Assembly: GCF_001687105.1 (NCBI RefSeq) | Contig: NZ_CP014596.1 | Coordinates: 1,177,001 to 1,241,000, forward strand | From: Salipiger sp. CCB-MM3 | GTDB lineage: Bacteria > Pseudomonadota > Alphaproteobacteria > Rhodobacterales > Rhodobacteraceae | Reading direction: 5' to 3' | Length of the DNA: 64,000 nucleotides | Shown: positions 50,245 to 59,272 of the stretch, piece by piece | How the letters are laid out: every line of letters begins with the position of its first letter | Numbering within the stretch: the first letter of the stretch is position 1 | Notes under the pieces: model-generated | Databases searched by the model: none | What the model saw: the letters and a program-made list of their open reading frames with translations, nothing else | What the model was told of the DNA's origin: nothing | Position numbers and translations under genes: made by a program

Positions 50245-50547
50245 ATGCTTCTGATCCATTGCCCCTATTGCGACGAGACGCTGCCCGAGGTCGAGTTCAC
50301 CTATGCCGGTGAGGCCCATATCGCACGCCCGGAAAACCCCTCGGAGATGAGCGACGACGACTGGCAGCAGTTCCTCTTCATGCGTGACAACGTGAAGGGC
50401 GACCATTTCGAACGCTGGCGCCACATGCATGGCTGCGGGCGCTTCTTCAACGCAGTGCGCAACACCATCACCGACAAATTCCTCACCACCTATGAGGCGG
50501 GCGCGCCCCGTCCCAATCTCGCCGCGCTGAAGGAGGGCCAGAAATGA
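50245..50547 (+). CDS. soxD: sarcosine oxidase subunit delta
   Basis: The 100-residue subunit has the Zn site typical of SoxD: 'IHCPYCDETLPEVEFTYAGEAHIARP' with Cys-x2-Cys and His, and 'WRHMHGCGRFFNAVRNTITDKF'. It is the small structural subunit of the heterotetramer. It overlaps soxA by 4 bases. Confidence 0.95.
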   Translation: MLLIHCPYCDETLPEVEFTYAGEAHIARPENPSEMSDDDWQQFLFMRDNVKGDHFERWRHMHGCGRFFNAVRNTITDKFLTTYEAGAPRPNLAALKEGQK

Positions 50548-53534
50548 GCAGCTACCGCGTTTCCGGCAAGGGCCGCATCAACGCGGCGCGTCCGGTGAAT
50601 TTCACCTTCGACGGCAAGACCTATCAGGGCTTTGAGGGCGACACCGTCGCCTCGGCGCTGCTCGCCAACGGCGTGCATTTGATGGGCCGCTCGTTCAAAT
50701 ACCACCGCCCGCGCGGTCCGGTTGCGGCCGGGTCTGAAGAGCCCAACGCCCTCATCGGCACCCGCCGCGGGCCGGGCCGGTATGAGCCCAACACCCGCGC
50801 CACGGTGCAGGAGATCTGGGGCGGGCTTGAGACCACTTCGCAGAACAAATACCCCAGCCTGAAGTTCGACGTGGGCGCGGTGAACGATGCCGCCTACATG
50901 CTGTTCTCGGCGGGTTTCTACTACAAGACCTTCATGTGGCCGCGCAGCTTCTGGGACAAGGTCTACGAGCCCTTCATCCGCGCCGCCGCCGGTCTCGGCG
51001 TCAGTCCGACCGAGGAAGACCCCGACAGCTACGCCTCGCGCAACCTGCATTGTGACGTGCTGATCGTCGGCGCCGGTCCCTCAGGCCTCGCCGCCGCGCG
51101 CGTCGCTGCGAATGCCGGCCTGAAGGTCGTGCTGGTCGACGAGAACGCGGAAGTGGGCGGCACGCTGCTGTCCGAGCCGCAGGCGCAGATCGACGGCGCC
51201 GCGGCGTGGGATTGGATCGCCTCGGAACTGGCCGCGCTGAAAGCGGCGGGCGTCAAGGTGATGACCCGCACCACCGCCATCGGCTACTACCATCAGAACC
51301 TCATCGGCCTGTGCGAGCGTCTCACCGACCACCTTGCACAGCAGCCCGCCGACACCCCGCGCGAGCGGCTGTGGCGGGTGCGCGCAAAGCAGGTGGTTCT
51401 GGCGCAGGGCGCGCTGGAAAAGCCGCTGGTGTTCCACGGGAACGACCGCCCCGGCGTGATGCTGGCGGGCTCGGCGCAGACCTACCTCAACCGCTACGGC
51501 GTGCTGGTGGGGCAGCGCCCCGTGGTGCTGACCTCGCATGACAGCGCATGGTACGCTGCCTTCGATCTCGCCGACGCAGGCGCCAAGGTGCAGGCGATTG
51601 CCGACACCCGCGACAGTGTCTCCGAGGCGCTGCTGGCGGGGGCCCGCGCGCGCGGCATTCCGATCAAGCTGGGCCGCACCGCCACCGCCACCAAGGGCCG
51701 CCTGCGGGTGACCTCGATCCGCATCAACCCGGTCTCCGGCGGCGCTGTCGGCTCGGGCGAGAATATCGCTTGCGACGCGGTGCTGATGTCGGGCGGCTGG
51801 ACCCCCTCGCTGCATCTTTTCTCGCACACCAAGGGCACGCTGGCCTGGGACGACGACCGCACCACCTTCCTGCCCGAGCGCACCCCCGAGGATTGCGTCA
51901 TCGCGGGCGCGAGCCGTGGTCTCTGGGGCATCGAAGCGGTGCTGAACGACGGCGCCGAGAAAGGCCGGGAGGTCGTGGCGGCGCTCGGCAAATCCGGCGA
52001 CACCCGCGCCTATGCCGTCGCCGAGGATCGCCCCGGCACCGGCGTATCGCATAAGGAACTGCCGACCGATCGCAGCCCCGGCAAGGCCAAGGCCTTTGTC
52101 GACTACCAGAACGACGTGACCGCCAAGGACCTGCGCCTTGCGGTGCGCGAGGGAATGCGCTCGATCGAGCACGTCAAGCGCTACACCACCAATGGCATGG
52201 CCACCGATCAGGGCAAGATGTCCAACATCAACGGCCTGAACATCGCCTCGGATGCGCTTGGAAAGAAACAGCCTCAGGTCGGTCTGACCACCTTCCGCCC
52301 GCCCTATACGCCGACCAGCTTCGGCGCCTTCGCGGGCTATCATCGTGGCAGCCATTTTGAGGTGACCCGCAAGACCCAGATCGACCTCTGGGCCGAAGAG
52401 AACGGCGCGGTCTTCGAGCCGGTCGGCCAATGGCGCCGCGCGTGGTACTTCCCCAAAGCGGGCGAGGACATGGAGGCTGCGGTCTCGCGCGAGTGCCGCG
52501 CCACCCGCGCCAGCGTCGGCATCTTCGATGCTTCGACGCTGGGCAAGATCGAGGTCGTGGGCCCCGATGCCGTCGAATTCATGAACCGCATGTACACCAA
52601 CCCGTGGACCAAGCTCGCACCGGGCCGCTGCCGCTATGGCCTGCTCTGCGGTGACGATGGGTTCATCCGCGACGACGGCGTCATCGGCCGTATGACTGAC
52701 GACAAGTTCCACGTCACCACCACCACCGGCGGTGCCGCGCGGGTGCTGAACATGATGGAAGACTACCTTCAAACCGAGTGGCCCGACCTAAATGTCTGGC
52801 TGACCTCGACCACCGAGCAATGGTCCACCATCGCGCTCAACGGTCCGAACGCCGCCAAACTGCTCGCGCCCTTCGTCGAAGGTGTGGAACTCACCGAAGA
52901 GGCCTTCCCGCATATGTCCTGCGTGGAGTGCACCGTGGCGGGCATGCCCGCGCGTCTCTTCCGGGTCAGCTTCACCGGCGAGATCGGTTTCGAGGTCAAC
53001 GTGCCAGCCCCCATGGGCCGCAAGCTTTGGGAGACCCTCTGGGACGCGGGCCAGCAGTACGACATCTGCGCCTATGGCACAGAGACGATGCACGTGCTGC
53101 GCGCCGAGAAGGGCTACATCATCGTGGGTCAGGACACTGACGGCACCGTCACGCCCTATGACGCGGGCATGGGCTGGGCCGTGGGCAAGAAAAAGCCCGA
53201 CTTCGTCGGCATGCGCGGCCTCGCGCGGCCCGACCTCGTGTCCAAGGACCGCAAGCAGTTGGTCGGTCTGCTGACCGAGGACAACAGCAAGCTCGAAGAG
53301 GGCGCGCAGATCGTCTTCGACCCCAAGCAGGCGATCCCGATGACCATGGTCGGCCATGTGACGTCTTCGTATCACTCCGACGCGGCGGGCCGTCCCATCG
53401 CGCTGGCGCTGGTGCAGGGCGGGCACGACCGGATGGGCGAGACCGTGCACATCCCGATGCCCGACCGCACCATCGCCGCCAAGATCACCTCGACGATCTT
53501 CGTCGATCCCGAAAACGCCCGTCTGAAGATCTGA
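50544..53534 (+). CDS. soxA: sarcosine oxidase subunit alpha
   Basis: At 996 residues this is the normal size of SoxA. The N-terminal ~150 residues form the folate/ferredoxin-like A domain ('FTFDGKTYQGFEGDTVASALLANGVHLMGRSFKYHRPRG'). A FAD/NAD-binding domain follows ('DVLIVGAGPSGLAAARVAANAGLKVVLVDENAEVGG', near residue 170). From about residue 600 to the end comes a GcvT-like domain ('CRATRASVGIFDASTLGKIEVVGPDAVEFMNRMYTN', 'MHVLRAEKGYIIVGQDTDGTVTPYDAGMGW') that transfers the methyl group to tetrahydrofolate as 5,10-methylene-THF. Confidence 0.96.
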   Translation: MSSYRVSGKGRINAARPVNFTFDGKTYQGFEGDTVASALLANGVHLMGRSFKYHRPRGPVAAGSEEPNALIGTRRGPGRYEPNTRATVQEIWGGLETTSQNKYPSLKFDVGAVNDAAYMLFSAGFYYKTFMWPRSFWDKVYEPFIRAAAGLGVSPTEEDPDSYASRNLHCDVLIVGAGPSGLAAARVAANAGLKVVLVDENAEVGGTLLSEPQAQIDGAAAWDWIASELAALKAAGVKVMTRTTAIGYYHQNLIGLCERLTDHLAQQPADTPRERLWRVRAKQVVLAQGALEKPLVFHGNDRPGVMLAGSAQTYLNRYGVLVGQRPVVLTSHDSAWYAAFDLADAGAKVQAIADTRDSVSEALLAGARARGIPIKLGRTATATKGRLRVTSIRINPVSGGAVGSGENIACDAVLMSGGWTPSLHLFSHTKGTLAWDDDRTTFLPERTPEDCVIAGASRGLWGIEAVLNDGAEKGREVVAALGKSGDTRAYAVAEDRPGTGVSHKELPTDRSPGKAKAFVDYQNDVTAKDLRLAVREGMRSIEHVKRYTTNGMATDQGKMSNINGLNIASDALGKKQPQVGLTTFRPPYTPTSFGAFAGYHRGSHFEVTRKTQIDLWAEENGAVFEPVGQWRRAWYFPKAGEDMEAAVSRECRATRASVGIFDASTLGKIEVVGPDAVEFMNRMYTNPWTKLAPGRCRYGLLCGDDGFIRDDGVIGRMTDDKFHVTTTTGGAARVLNMMEDYLQTEWPDLNVWLTSTTEQWSTIALNGPNAAKLLAPFVEGVELTEEAFPHMSCVECTVAGMPARLFRVSFTGEIGFEVNVPAPMGRKLWETLWDAGQQYDICAYGTETMHVLRAEKGYIIVGQDTDGTVTPYDAGMGWAVGKKKPDFVGMRGLARPDLVSKDRKQLVGLLTEDNSKLEEGAQIVFDPKQAIPMTMVGHVTSSYHSDAAGRPIALALVQGGHDRMGETVHIPMPDRTIAAKITSTIFVDPENARLKI

Positions 53535-53544
53535 GGAGGCCCTG

Positions 53545-54090
53545 ATGAACGCTCCGCTTTCCGCCTTCCCGCCCGCCACGCAGGTCGAAACCTCGGCTGC
53601 CAAGGTAAGCTCGGTTCTGCCCAAGGTGCGCTTCTCGCTGCGGGCCCGCGGCGATCTGGCGCCGCTCGAACAGGCCCTCGGGGTCGCGCTGCCGCGCAAG
53701 ATCGGCGAGACCGTGAAGGGTGCCGTCGAGGTGGCCTGCCTTGGTCCCGATGAATGGCTGCTGCTGGCCGCCGAGGCCGCGCCCGTGACCGAGGCCTGCA
53801 CCGGGGTCTACGCGACCCTGCCGCACAGTCTGGTGGAGATCTCGGCCCGCGAGGTGACCTTTGTCATCGAGGGGCCGCGCGCCGCCGAACTGATGACCAT
53901 TGGCTGCGCCCGCGATATCGACGGGATCACGGTGGGCTCTGCGCGCCGGACGCTCTTTGATGGTGCCACCGTCACGCTCTGGCGCGACGCCGACGACCGC
54001 TTCCGCATGGACGTCTGGAACAGCTTCGCTCCGCACCTGCTGCACCTGCTGCAGGTCGGCGTACGTGAACTTGCTGCCGAAACCCTCTGA
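53545..54090 (+). CDS. soxG: sarcosine oxidase subunit gamma
   Basis: The 181-residue subunit has the SoxG core 'PLEQALGVALPRKIGETVKGAVEVACLGPDEWLLLAAE' and 'PHSLVEISAREVTFVIEGPRAAELMTIGCARDI', which resembles a GcvT-like half domain. It completes the four-subunit enzyme. The gap to soxA is 10 bases and to glyA 17 bases. Confidence 0.93.
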   Translation: MNAPLSAFPPATQVETSAAKVSSVLPKVRFSLRARGDLAPLEQALGVALPRKIGETVKGAVEVACLGPDEWLLLAAEAAPVTEACTGVYATLPHSLVEISAREVTFVIEGPRAAELMTIGCARDIDGITVGSARRTLFDGATVTLWRDADDRFRMDVWNSFAPHLLHLLQVGVRELAAETL

Positions 54091-54107
54091 CCTGAAGGGA
54101 TAATTCA

Positions 54108-55382
54108 ATGTTCGACCGCCTGCCCAAAGGCGGCATCTCCGATGCCGTCATCGCGACCGCTGTGTCTGCCGAACTGGAGCGCCAGCAAAGCCAGATCGAG
54201 CTTATCGCCTCGGAAAACATCGTCTCGGCCAGCGTCATGGCGGCGCAGGGGTCGGTGCTGACCAACAAATATGCCGAAGGCTATCCGGGCAAACGCTACT
54301 ATGGCGGCTGCGAGCATGTGGATACCGTCGAGCAGGTGGCCATCGACCGGCTCAAGCAGCTGTTCGGCGCGGAATATGCCAATGTGCAGCCGCATTCCGG
54401 CGCGCAGGCCAATCAGGCGGTGTTCCTCGCGCTGCTGCAGCCGGGGGACCGGATCATGGGCATGTCGCTGGCGCACGGCGGGCACCTGACCCACGGCTCG
54501 CCGGTCACCATGTCGGGCAAATGGTTCGATGTCGTGTCCTATGAGGTCGACGCCGACAGCCACCTGATCGACATGGAGAAGGTGCGGGAAAAGGCGCTCG
54601 AGACCAAGCCCAAGCTGATCGTGGCGGGCGCTTCGGCCTATCCGCGCCAGATCGACTTTGTAGGGTTCCGCAAGATCGCCGACGAGGTGGGCGCATACCT
54701 CATGGTCGACATGGCGCATTACGCGGGCCTCATCGCGGGTGGCAAATACCCGAACCCGGTGCCGCATGCCCATGTTGTCACCTCGACCACCCATAAGACC
54801 CTGCGCGGCCCGCGCGGCGGCGTCATCCTCACCAACGACGAGGCGCTTGCGAAAAAGTTCAATTCGGCGGTCTTTCCGGGCAATCAGGGTGGCCCGCTGA
54901 TGCATGTGATCGCCGCCAAGGCGGTGGCCTTCGGCGAAGCGCTGCAACCCGAGTTCGCCGATTACGCCGGGCAGGTGATCGAGAACGCCAAGGCGCTGGC
55001 AGATGTGCTGATGGTTGGCGGGCTGGGCATCGTGTCGGGCGGCACCGACAGCCACATGGTGCTGGTCGATCTGCAGCCCAAAGGCGTGACCGGCAAGGTG
55101 GCCGAAATCGCGCTCGAACGGGCGGGGCTGACCTGCAACAAGAACGCCATCCCCAACGATCCGCAGAAGCCTTTCGTCACCTCGGGCATCCGTCTGGGCA
55201 CTTCGGCGGGCACCACGCGCGGCTTCCGCGAGGCCGAGTTCGAACTCATTGGCAGTCTGATCCTGCGGGTCATCGACGCGCTCTCGCACAGCCCCGAGGG
55301 CGATGCCGAGGTCGAGGCCAAGGTGCGCGCCGAGGTCCGGGCGCTCTGCGACGATTTCCCGATCTATTCCGCCGACCTCTGA
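54108..55382 (+). CDS. glyA: serine hydroxymethyltransferase
   Basis: The 424-residue PLP enzyme has '[46 protein letters not shown]' at the N-terminus and Lys230 in '[15 protein letters not shown]' as the Schiff-base residue. It combines glycine and methylene-THF, both products of sarcosine oxidation, into serine. Its place inside the sox operon shows a dedicated catabolic role. A second, housekeeping copy elsewhere is likely but unseen. Confidence 0.96.
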   Translation: MFDRLPKGGISDAVIATAVSAELERQQSQIELIASENIVSASVMAAQGSVLTNKYAEGYPGKRYYGGCEHVDTVEQVAIDRLKQLFGAEYANVQPHSGAQANQAVFLALLQPGDRIMGMSLAHGGHLTHGSPVTMSGKWFDVVSYEVDADSHLIDMEKVREKALETKPKLIVAGASAYPRQIDFVGFRKIADEVGAYLMVDMAHYAGLIAGGKYPNPVPHAHVVTSTTHKTLRGPRGGVILTNDEALAKKFNSAVFPGNQGGPLMHVIAAKAVAFGEALQPEFADYAGQVIENAKALADVLMVGGLGIVSGGTDSHMVLVDLQPKGVTGKVAEIALERAGLTCNKNAIPNDPQKPFVTSGIRLGTSAGTTRGFREAEFELIGSLILRVIDALSHSPEGDAEVEAKVRAEVRALCDDFPIYSADL

Positions 55383-55401
55383 GCCGAGACGAAAGACGCC
55401 C

Positions 55402-56286
55402 ATGACCCAGATCATCCTGACCGTTTCCTGCCCCGTCCGCACCGGCATCGTGGCGGCGATTTCCACCTATCTCGCCGAGCAGGGCTGCAACATCCACGAC
55501 AGCGCGCAGTTCTCGGACCTTGGCAACGACCGCTTCTTCATGCGCCTCAGCTTCAGTTCCGAGGCGGGCCACAGCCGCGAGGCGCTGGCCGAGGGGTTTG
55601 CCGCGATCGCGGCGGTTCTGGACATGGAGTTCGCCTTCCACGACCCGCGCCGGAAGATGAAGGTCGCGATCATGGTCAGCCGTTTCGGCCACTGCCTGAA
55701 CGATCTGCTCTATCGCTCGCGGATCGGCGCGCTGCCGGTGGAGATCGTGGCGGTGATCTCCAACCACCTCGATTACCAAAAGGTCGTGGTGAACCACGAC
55801 ATCCCCTACTACTGCGTCAAGGTCACCAAAGAAAACAAGCGCGAGGCCGAGGCCGAGCAGATGCGCATCCTGCGCGAGAGCGGCGCGGAACTGGTCGTGC
55901 TGGCGCGCTACATGCAGGTGCTGAGCGACGAGATGTGCACCGAGATGTCGGGGCGGATCATCAACATCCACCACTCGTTCCTGCCCAGCTTCAAAGGGGC
56001 CAACCCCTACAAGCAGGCCTTCGAGCGCGGGGTGATGCTGATCGGGGCGACGGCGCATTACGTCACTGCCGATCTCGACGAGGGGCCGATCATCGAACAG
56101 GACGTGATCCGCGTGACCCATGCGCAAAGCGCCTCGGACTACGTCTCGCTGGGCCGCGACGTGGAAAGTCAGGTGCTGGCGCGGGCCATTCACGCGCATA
56201 TCCACCGCCGGGTTTTCCTCAATGGCAACAAGACCATCGTCTTCCCGGCCAGCCCCGGCGAATACGCCTCGGAACGGATGGGCTGA
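55402..56286 (+). CDS. purU: formyltetrahydrofolate deformylase
   Basis: The 294-residue protein combines an N-terminal ACT domain ('MTQIILTVSCPVRTGIVAAISTYLAEQGCNIHDSAQF') and a C-terminal formyl-transferase fold with the catalytic region 'NIHHSFLPSFKGANPYKQAFERGVMLIGATAHYVTADLDEGPIIEQD'. It releases formate from 10-formyl-THF, letting excess one-carbon units leave the pool. The gap to glyA is 19 bases. No folD gene follows inside the operon, so methylene-THF oxidation must use one elsewhere. Confidence 0.95.
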   Translation: MTQIILTVSCPVRTGIVAAISTYLAEQGCNIHDSAQFSDLGNDRFFMRLSFSSEAGHSREALAEGFAAIAAVLDMEFAFHDPRRKMKVAIMVSRFGHCLNDLLYRSRIGALPVEIVAVISNHLDYQKVVVNHDIPYYCVKVTKENKREAEAEQMRILRESGAELVVLARYMQVLSDEMCTEMSGRIINIHHSFLPSFKGANPYKQAFERGVMLIGATAHYVTADLDEGPIIEQDVIRVTHAQSASDYVSLGRDVESQVLARAIHAHIHRRVFLNGNKTIVFPASPGEYASERMG

Positions 56287-56320
56287 GGCGCATAGGGCGA
56301 AACGAAATCTGCCTCAAGAA

Positions 56321-56444
56321 CGGGCGGCAAGTCACCGGAACGCAACAGGTTTGCGGGATTGGCGTGCCGCCCGGTGATGCCGCGGCTCGACAGCGCCGCC
56401 AGCGGCGCGCAGGCTGGCGATGGGGCGGGCAATCCGTGCCCGCC
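56321..56444. other. inverted repeats in the purU-oxidase gap
   Basis: CGGGCGGCA (56321-56329) and TGCCGCCCG (56365-56373) pair perfectly. GGCGGGCA (56424-56431) and TGCCCGCC (56437-56444) form a second tight hairpin 20 bases before the oxidase start. They may reduce read-through from purU or fold the leader of the oxidase mRNA. Confidence 0.45.
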
Positions 56445-56464
56445 GAAGCTTTGCGGAGCCTGCG

Positions 56465-57721
56465 ATGATCTTTCAGTCCCTCTGGGCCGCCACGGCCCCT
56501 GACGCGCCGAAACTGCCCGCCCTGACCGAGAGCCGCCGCACTGACGTGCTGGTGATCGGCGGCGGGCTGCAGGGGCTCTCGACCGCGCTGCATCTGGCTG
56601 AGGCGGGCGTTGGCGTGGTGGTGCTCGAGGCGGGTGAGCCCGGCTTTGGCGCCTCTGGCCGCAACGGCGGGCAGGTGATCCCGGGGCTGAAGGACGATCC
56701 CGAGACGCTTGACCGGATCTGGGGACCGCAGGCGACGGAGTTCGCCGGGGCGACCGCTGATGTGCTCTTTGCGCTGGTGGATCGGCTCGGCCTCGACTGC
56801 GACGCGCAGCGGGCGGGCTGGATACAGGCGGGCAACAAGCAGGTGCATCTGCCCGGCCTGCGCGCGCGCATGGCACAGTGGCAGGCGCGCGGCGCTCCGG
56901 TGGACTGGCTGGATGGTCCGGCAATGGCGCAGGCCACCGGCGCGCATGGGTTTCTGGGCGGCTGGATCGACCGCCGCGCCGGCAAGGTCCATCCGCTGAA
57001 GCTGGTCCACGGGCTGATCGGCGCGGCCCGTGCGGCGGGGGCGGAGATCTTCGCCAAGACGCCGGTGACGACGCTGGAGCGGGTCGGCACTGGATGGCGC
57101 GCCCGGCTGGAGAATGGCGCCTTGGTTGAGGCGGATCGCGTCGTGCTCGCCAGCAATGTCTACACGCCGCCGCGGCTGGAGCCCCGGCTGGCGCGGGCCA
57201 CGGTGCCCGCCAACAGCTTTCAGATCGCCACCGCGCCGCTGAGTGCGGAGCAGCTGCAGCGCATTCTGCCGAGCGGCGCGGTCTGCTCTGAAATCCGGCG
57301 CGTCGGCACCTATTTCCGCGTCGGCCCGGAGAACCGGCTGATGATCGGCGGGCGGGGCAGCTTCGCCGACCCGCGCAGGGAGGCCAATTTCGCTGAACTG
57401 GAAGCAGAACTTGCCGCGCTCTTCGGTCCGGGCTTCACCATCGCGCATCGTTGGTTTGGCCGCTTCGGCATGACACCCGATCATCGCGTGCGCATCTGCG
57501 CGCCCGCGCCCGGCCTGCTGGCGGCGACGGGCTTCAACGGCCGCGGCGTGGCGCTGTCGGTGGCGATCGGCAAGGCGTTTGCCGCGCATCTGGCGCAAGG
57601 CGCGCCGCTGCCGATCCCGCCCTTGCCGACCATCCCCGCGCTGCCGCTGCATGGGCTGCACCGGGTCTATGGCGGCATCGGCATTCACTACTACCGGCTG
57701 CGCGACCGGCTCGACCGCTGA
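56465..57721 (+). CDS. FAD-dependent oxidoreductase (PuuB/OrdL-like)
   Basis: ATG 56465 gives 418 residues starting MIFQSLWAATAPDAPKLPALTESRRTDVLVIGGGLQGLSTALHLAEAGVGVVVLEAG. The DAO-type fold continues with 'GASGRNGGQVIPGLK' and ends with 'RICAPAPGLLAATGFNGRGVALSVAIGKAFAAHLAQG'. The family includes gamma-glutamylputrescine oxidase and various amine oxidases. With the sox genes upstream, an N-methyl amino acid or a similar secondary amine is a sensible substrate, unproven. The 178-base gap to purU suggests that it is partly independent of the operon. Confidence 0.82.
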   Translation: MIFQSLWAATAPDAPKLPALTESRRTDVLVIGGGLQGLSTALHLAEAGVGVVVLEAGEPGFGASGRNGGQVIPGLKDDPETLDRIWGPQATEFAGATADVLFALVDRLGLDCDAQRAGWIQAGNKQVHLPGLRARMAQWQARGAPVDWLDGPAMAQATGAHGFLGGWIDRRAGKVHPLKLVHGLIGAARAAGAEIFAKTPVTTLERVGTGWRARLENGALVEADRVVLASNVYTPPRLEPRLARATVPANSFQIATAPLSAEQLQRILPSGAVCSEIRRVGTYFRVGPENRLMIGGRGSFADPRREANFAELEAELAALFGPGFTIAHRWFGRFGMTPDHRVRICAPAPGLLAATGFNGRGVALSVAIGKAFAAHLAQGAPLPIPPLPTIPALPLHGLHRVYGGIGIHYYRLRDRLDR

Positions 57722-57734
57722 CCGTGCGGCAAAG

Positions 57735-57762
57735 AAAAAGGCGGGCCCGAAAGCCCGCCTTT
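57735..57762. terminator. bidirectional terminator between the oxidase and metQ genes
   Basis: GGCGGGC (57740-57746) and GCCCGCC (57753-57759) form a stem flanked by AAAAA on one side and TTT on the other. It works for the convergent genes on either strand. Confidence 0.82.
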
Positions 57763-57784
57763 CCAATGCCATGCGGCGCGATGC

Positions 57785-58561
57785 TTACCAGGAGGTCAGC
57801 ACGGTGCCGTGGTATTTCTCTTCGATGAAGGCCTTCACTTCGGGGCTGTGATAGGCGTCGATCAGCGGCTTCACCCAGGGCTGCTCTTCGTCGCCCTGAC
57901 GCACGACGATGATGTTCACATAGGGGTTGTCGGCGCTTTCCATGGCGATCGAGTCCTCCTTGGGCGAGAGGCCCGAGGCGATCGCGTAGTTGGTGTTGAT
58001 CAGCGCGGCATCGAGGTCGGCCAGCGAACGCGGCAGCTGCGCGGCGTCGAGCTCTTGGAAGCGCATGTCCTTGGGGTTCTCGACCACGTCCAGAACGGTC
58101 GGCACGAGGCCGGTGCCCTCGGCCAGCTTGATCAGGCCAAGCTGCTGCAGCACCAGCAGCGCGCGGCCGCCGTTGGTGGGGTCGTTCGGGATGCCCATGG
58201 TACCACCCTCGGGAAAGTCCTCGAGTGCGGTGATCTTGTCCGAGTAGACGCCCATCGGGGTGGTGATGGTGGTCGCGATCGGCGCCAGCTCAAAGCCGCG
58301 GTCCTTCATCTGGTTGTCCAGATAGGGCTCGTGCTGGAACGAGTTGGCTTCGATGTCGCCATCGGCCAGCGCCTGGTTCGGCACCACATAGTCGGAAAAC
58401 TCGACCACATCGATGTTGAGGCCCATGGGCTCGGCGATCTTGGCGACTTCTTCCATGATCTCGGCGTGCTCACCGGGCGAGACACCAACCTTGATGTCTT
58501 CGGCCATCGCGGTGCCGGCAATCAGGGCCAGCGCGGAGACGAGGGGGATCATACGCTTCAT
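57785..58561 (-). CDS. metQ: MetQ/NlpA-type methionine-binding protein without lipobox
   Basis: The 258-residue protein has the NlpA/MetQ fold ('DIKVGVSPGEHAEIMEEVAKIAEPMGLNIDVVEFSDYVVPNQALADGDIEANSFQHEPYLDNQMKDRG', 'TMGIPNDPTNGGRALLVLQQLGLI'). The signal peptide MKRMIPLVSALALIAGTAMA is followed by Glu with no Cys; the whole protein contains no Cys, so it cannot be lipid-anchored as E. coli MetQ is. It is probably freely periplasmic. It is the last gene of a metNIQ unit (36-base gap to metI). Confidence 0.9.
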   Translation of the reverse strand: MKRMIPLVSALALIAGTAMAEDIKVGVSPGEHAEIMEEVAKIAEPMGLNIDVVEFSDYVVPNQALADGDIEANSFQHEPYLDNQMKDRGFELAPIATTITTPMGVYSDKITALEDFPEGGTMGIPNDPTNGGRALLVLQQLGLIKLAEGTGLVPTVLDVVENPKDMRFQELDAAQLPRSLADLDAALINTNYAIASGLSPKEDSIAMESADNPYVNIIVVRQGDEEQPWVKPLIDAYHSPEVKAFIEEKYHGTVLTSW

Positions 58562-58597
58562 GGGAATTCTCCTTCCATCTGCGTTCTTATTGTTGGT

Positions 58598-59272
58598 TCA
58601 GCGGCCGCGGTTGCGCGGCGCGCGCTTGTCGACCAGTCTGGCCAGCCCCTCGCCGAGGGACTGCACGAGCTGGACCAGCACGATCAGAATGACGACCACC
58701 GCCAGCATCACTTCGGGCATGAAGCGCTGGTAGCCGTAGCGAATGCCGAGATCGCCAAGGCCCTCGCCGCCCACGGCACCGACCATAGCCGAGTAGCCAA
58801 TGAGGCTGACCAGCGCGAGCGTGAGGCCAAGGGTGATGCCGGGCAGCGCCTCGGGGATCAGCACCTTGCGGATGATCTGCAGCGGCGTGGCGCCCATGGC
58901 GCGGGCGGCTTCGATGAGGCCGCTGTCGACCTCGCGGATGGCGTTCTCCACCAGACGCGCGATGAAGGGCACGGCAGCAATGGTCAGCGGCACGATGGCG
59001 GCGCTGGTGCCAATCGAGGTGCCCGCAATCAGCCGGGTGAAGGGGATGATCGCCACCACGAGGATGATGAAGGGCACCGAGCGCGTCGCGTTGACGATCA
59101 GTCCAAGCACCTTGTTCACCCAAGGCGAGGACAGCAGTTCGCCGCGTTGCGACACGGCAAGGTAGACGCCGATGGGCAGGCCGAAAAGCGTGCCGAGCGC
59201 GCCCGAGATGGCCACCATATAGAGGGTCTGAAGCGTGGCTTCGATCAGCAGGTTGATGAGGTTAGCCGACAT
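58598..59272 (-). CDS. metI: methionine ABC transporter permease
   Basis: ATG 59272 gives a 224-residue protein (MSANLINLLIEATLQTLYMV) of the usual MetI length. It overlaps the metN stop by 11 bases. Five helices and the EAA loop 'LIEAARAMGATPLQIIRKVLIPEALPGI' contact MetN. Longer upstream starts would run deep into metN and are not supported. Confidence 0.92.
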   Translation of the reverse strand: MSANLINLLIEATLQTLYMVAISGALGTLFGLPIGVYLAVSQRGELLSSPWVNKVLGLIVNATRSVPFIILVVAIIPFTRLIAGTSIGTSAAIVPLTIAAVPFIARLVENAIREVDSGLIEAARAMGATPLQIIRKVLIPEALPGITLGLTLALVSLIGYSAMVGAVGGEGLGDLGIRYGYQRFMPEVMLAVVVILIVLVQLVQSLGEGLARLVDKRAPRNRGR

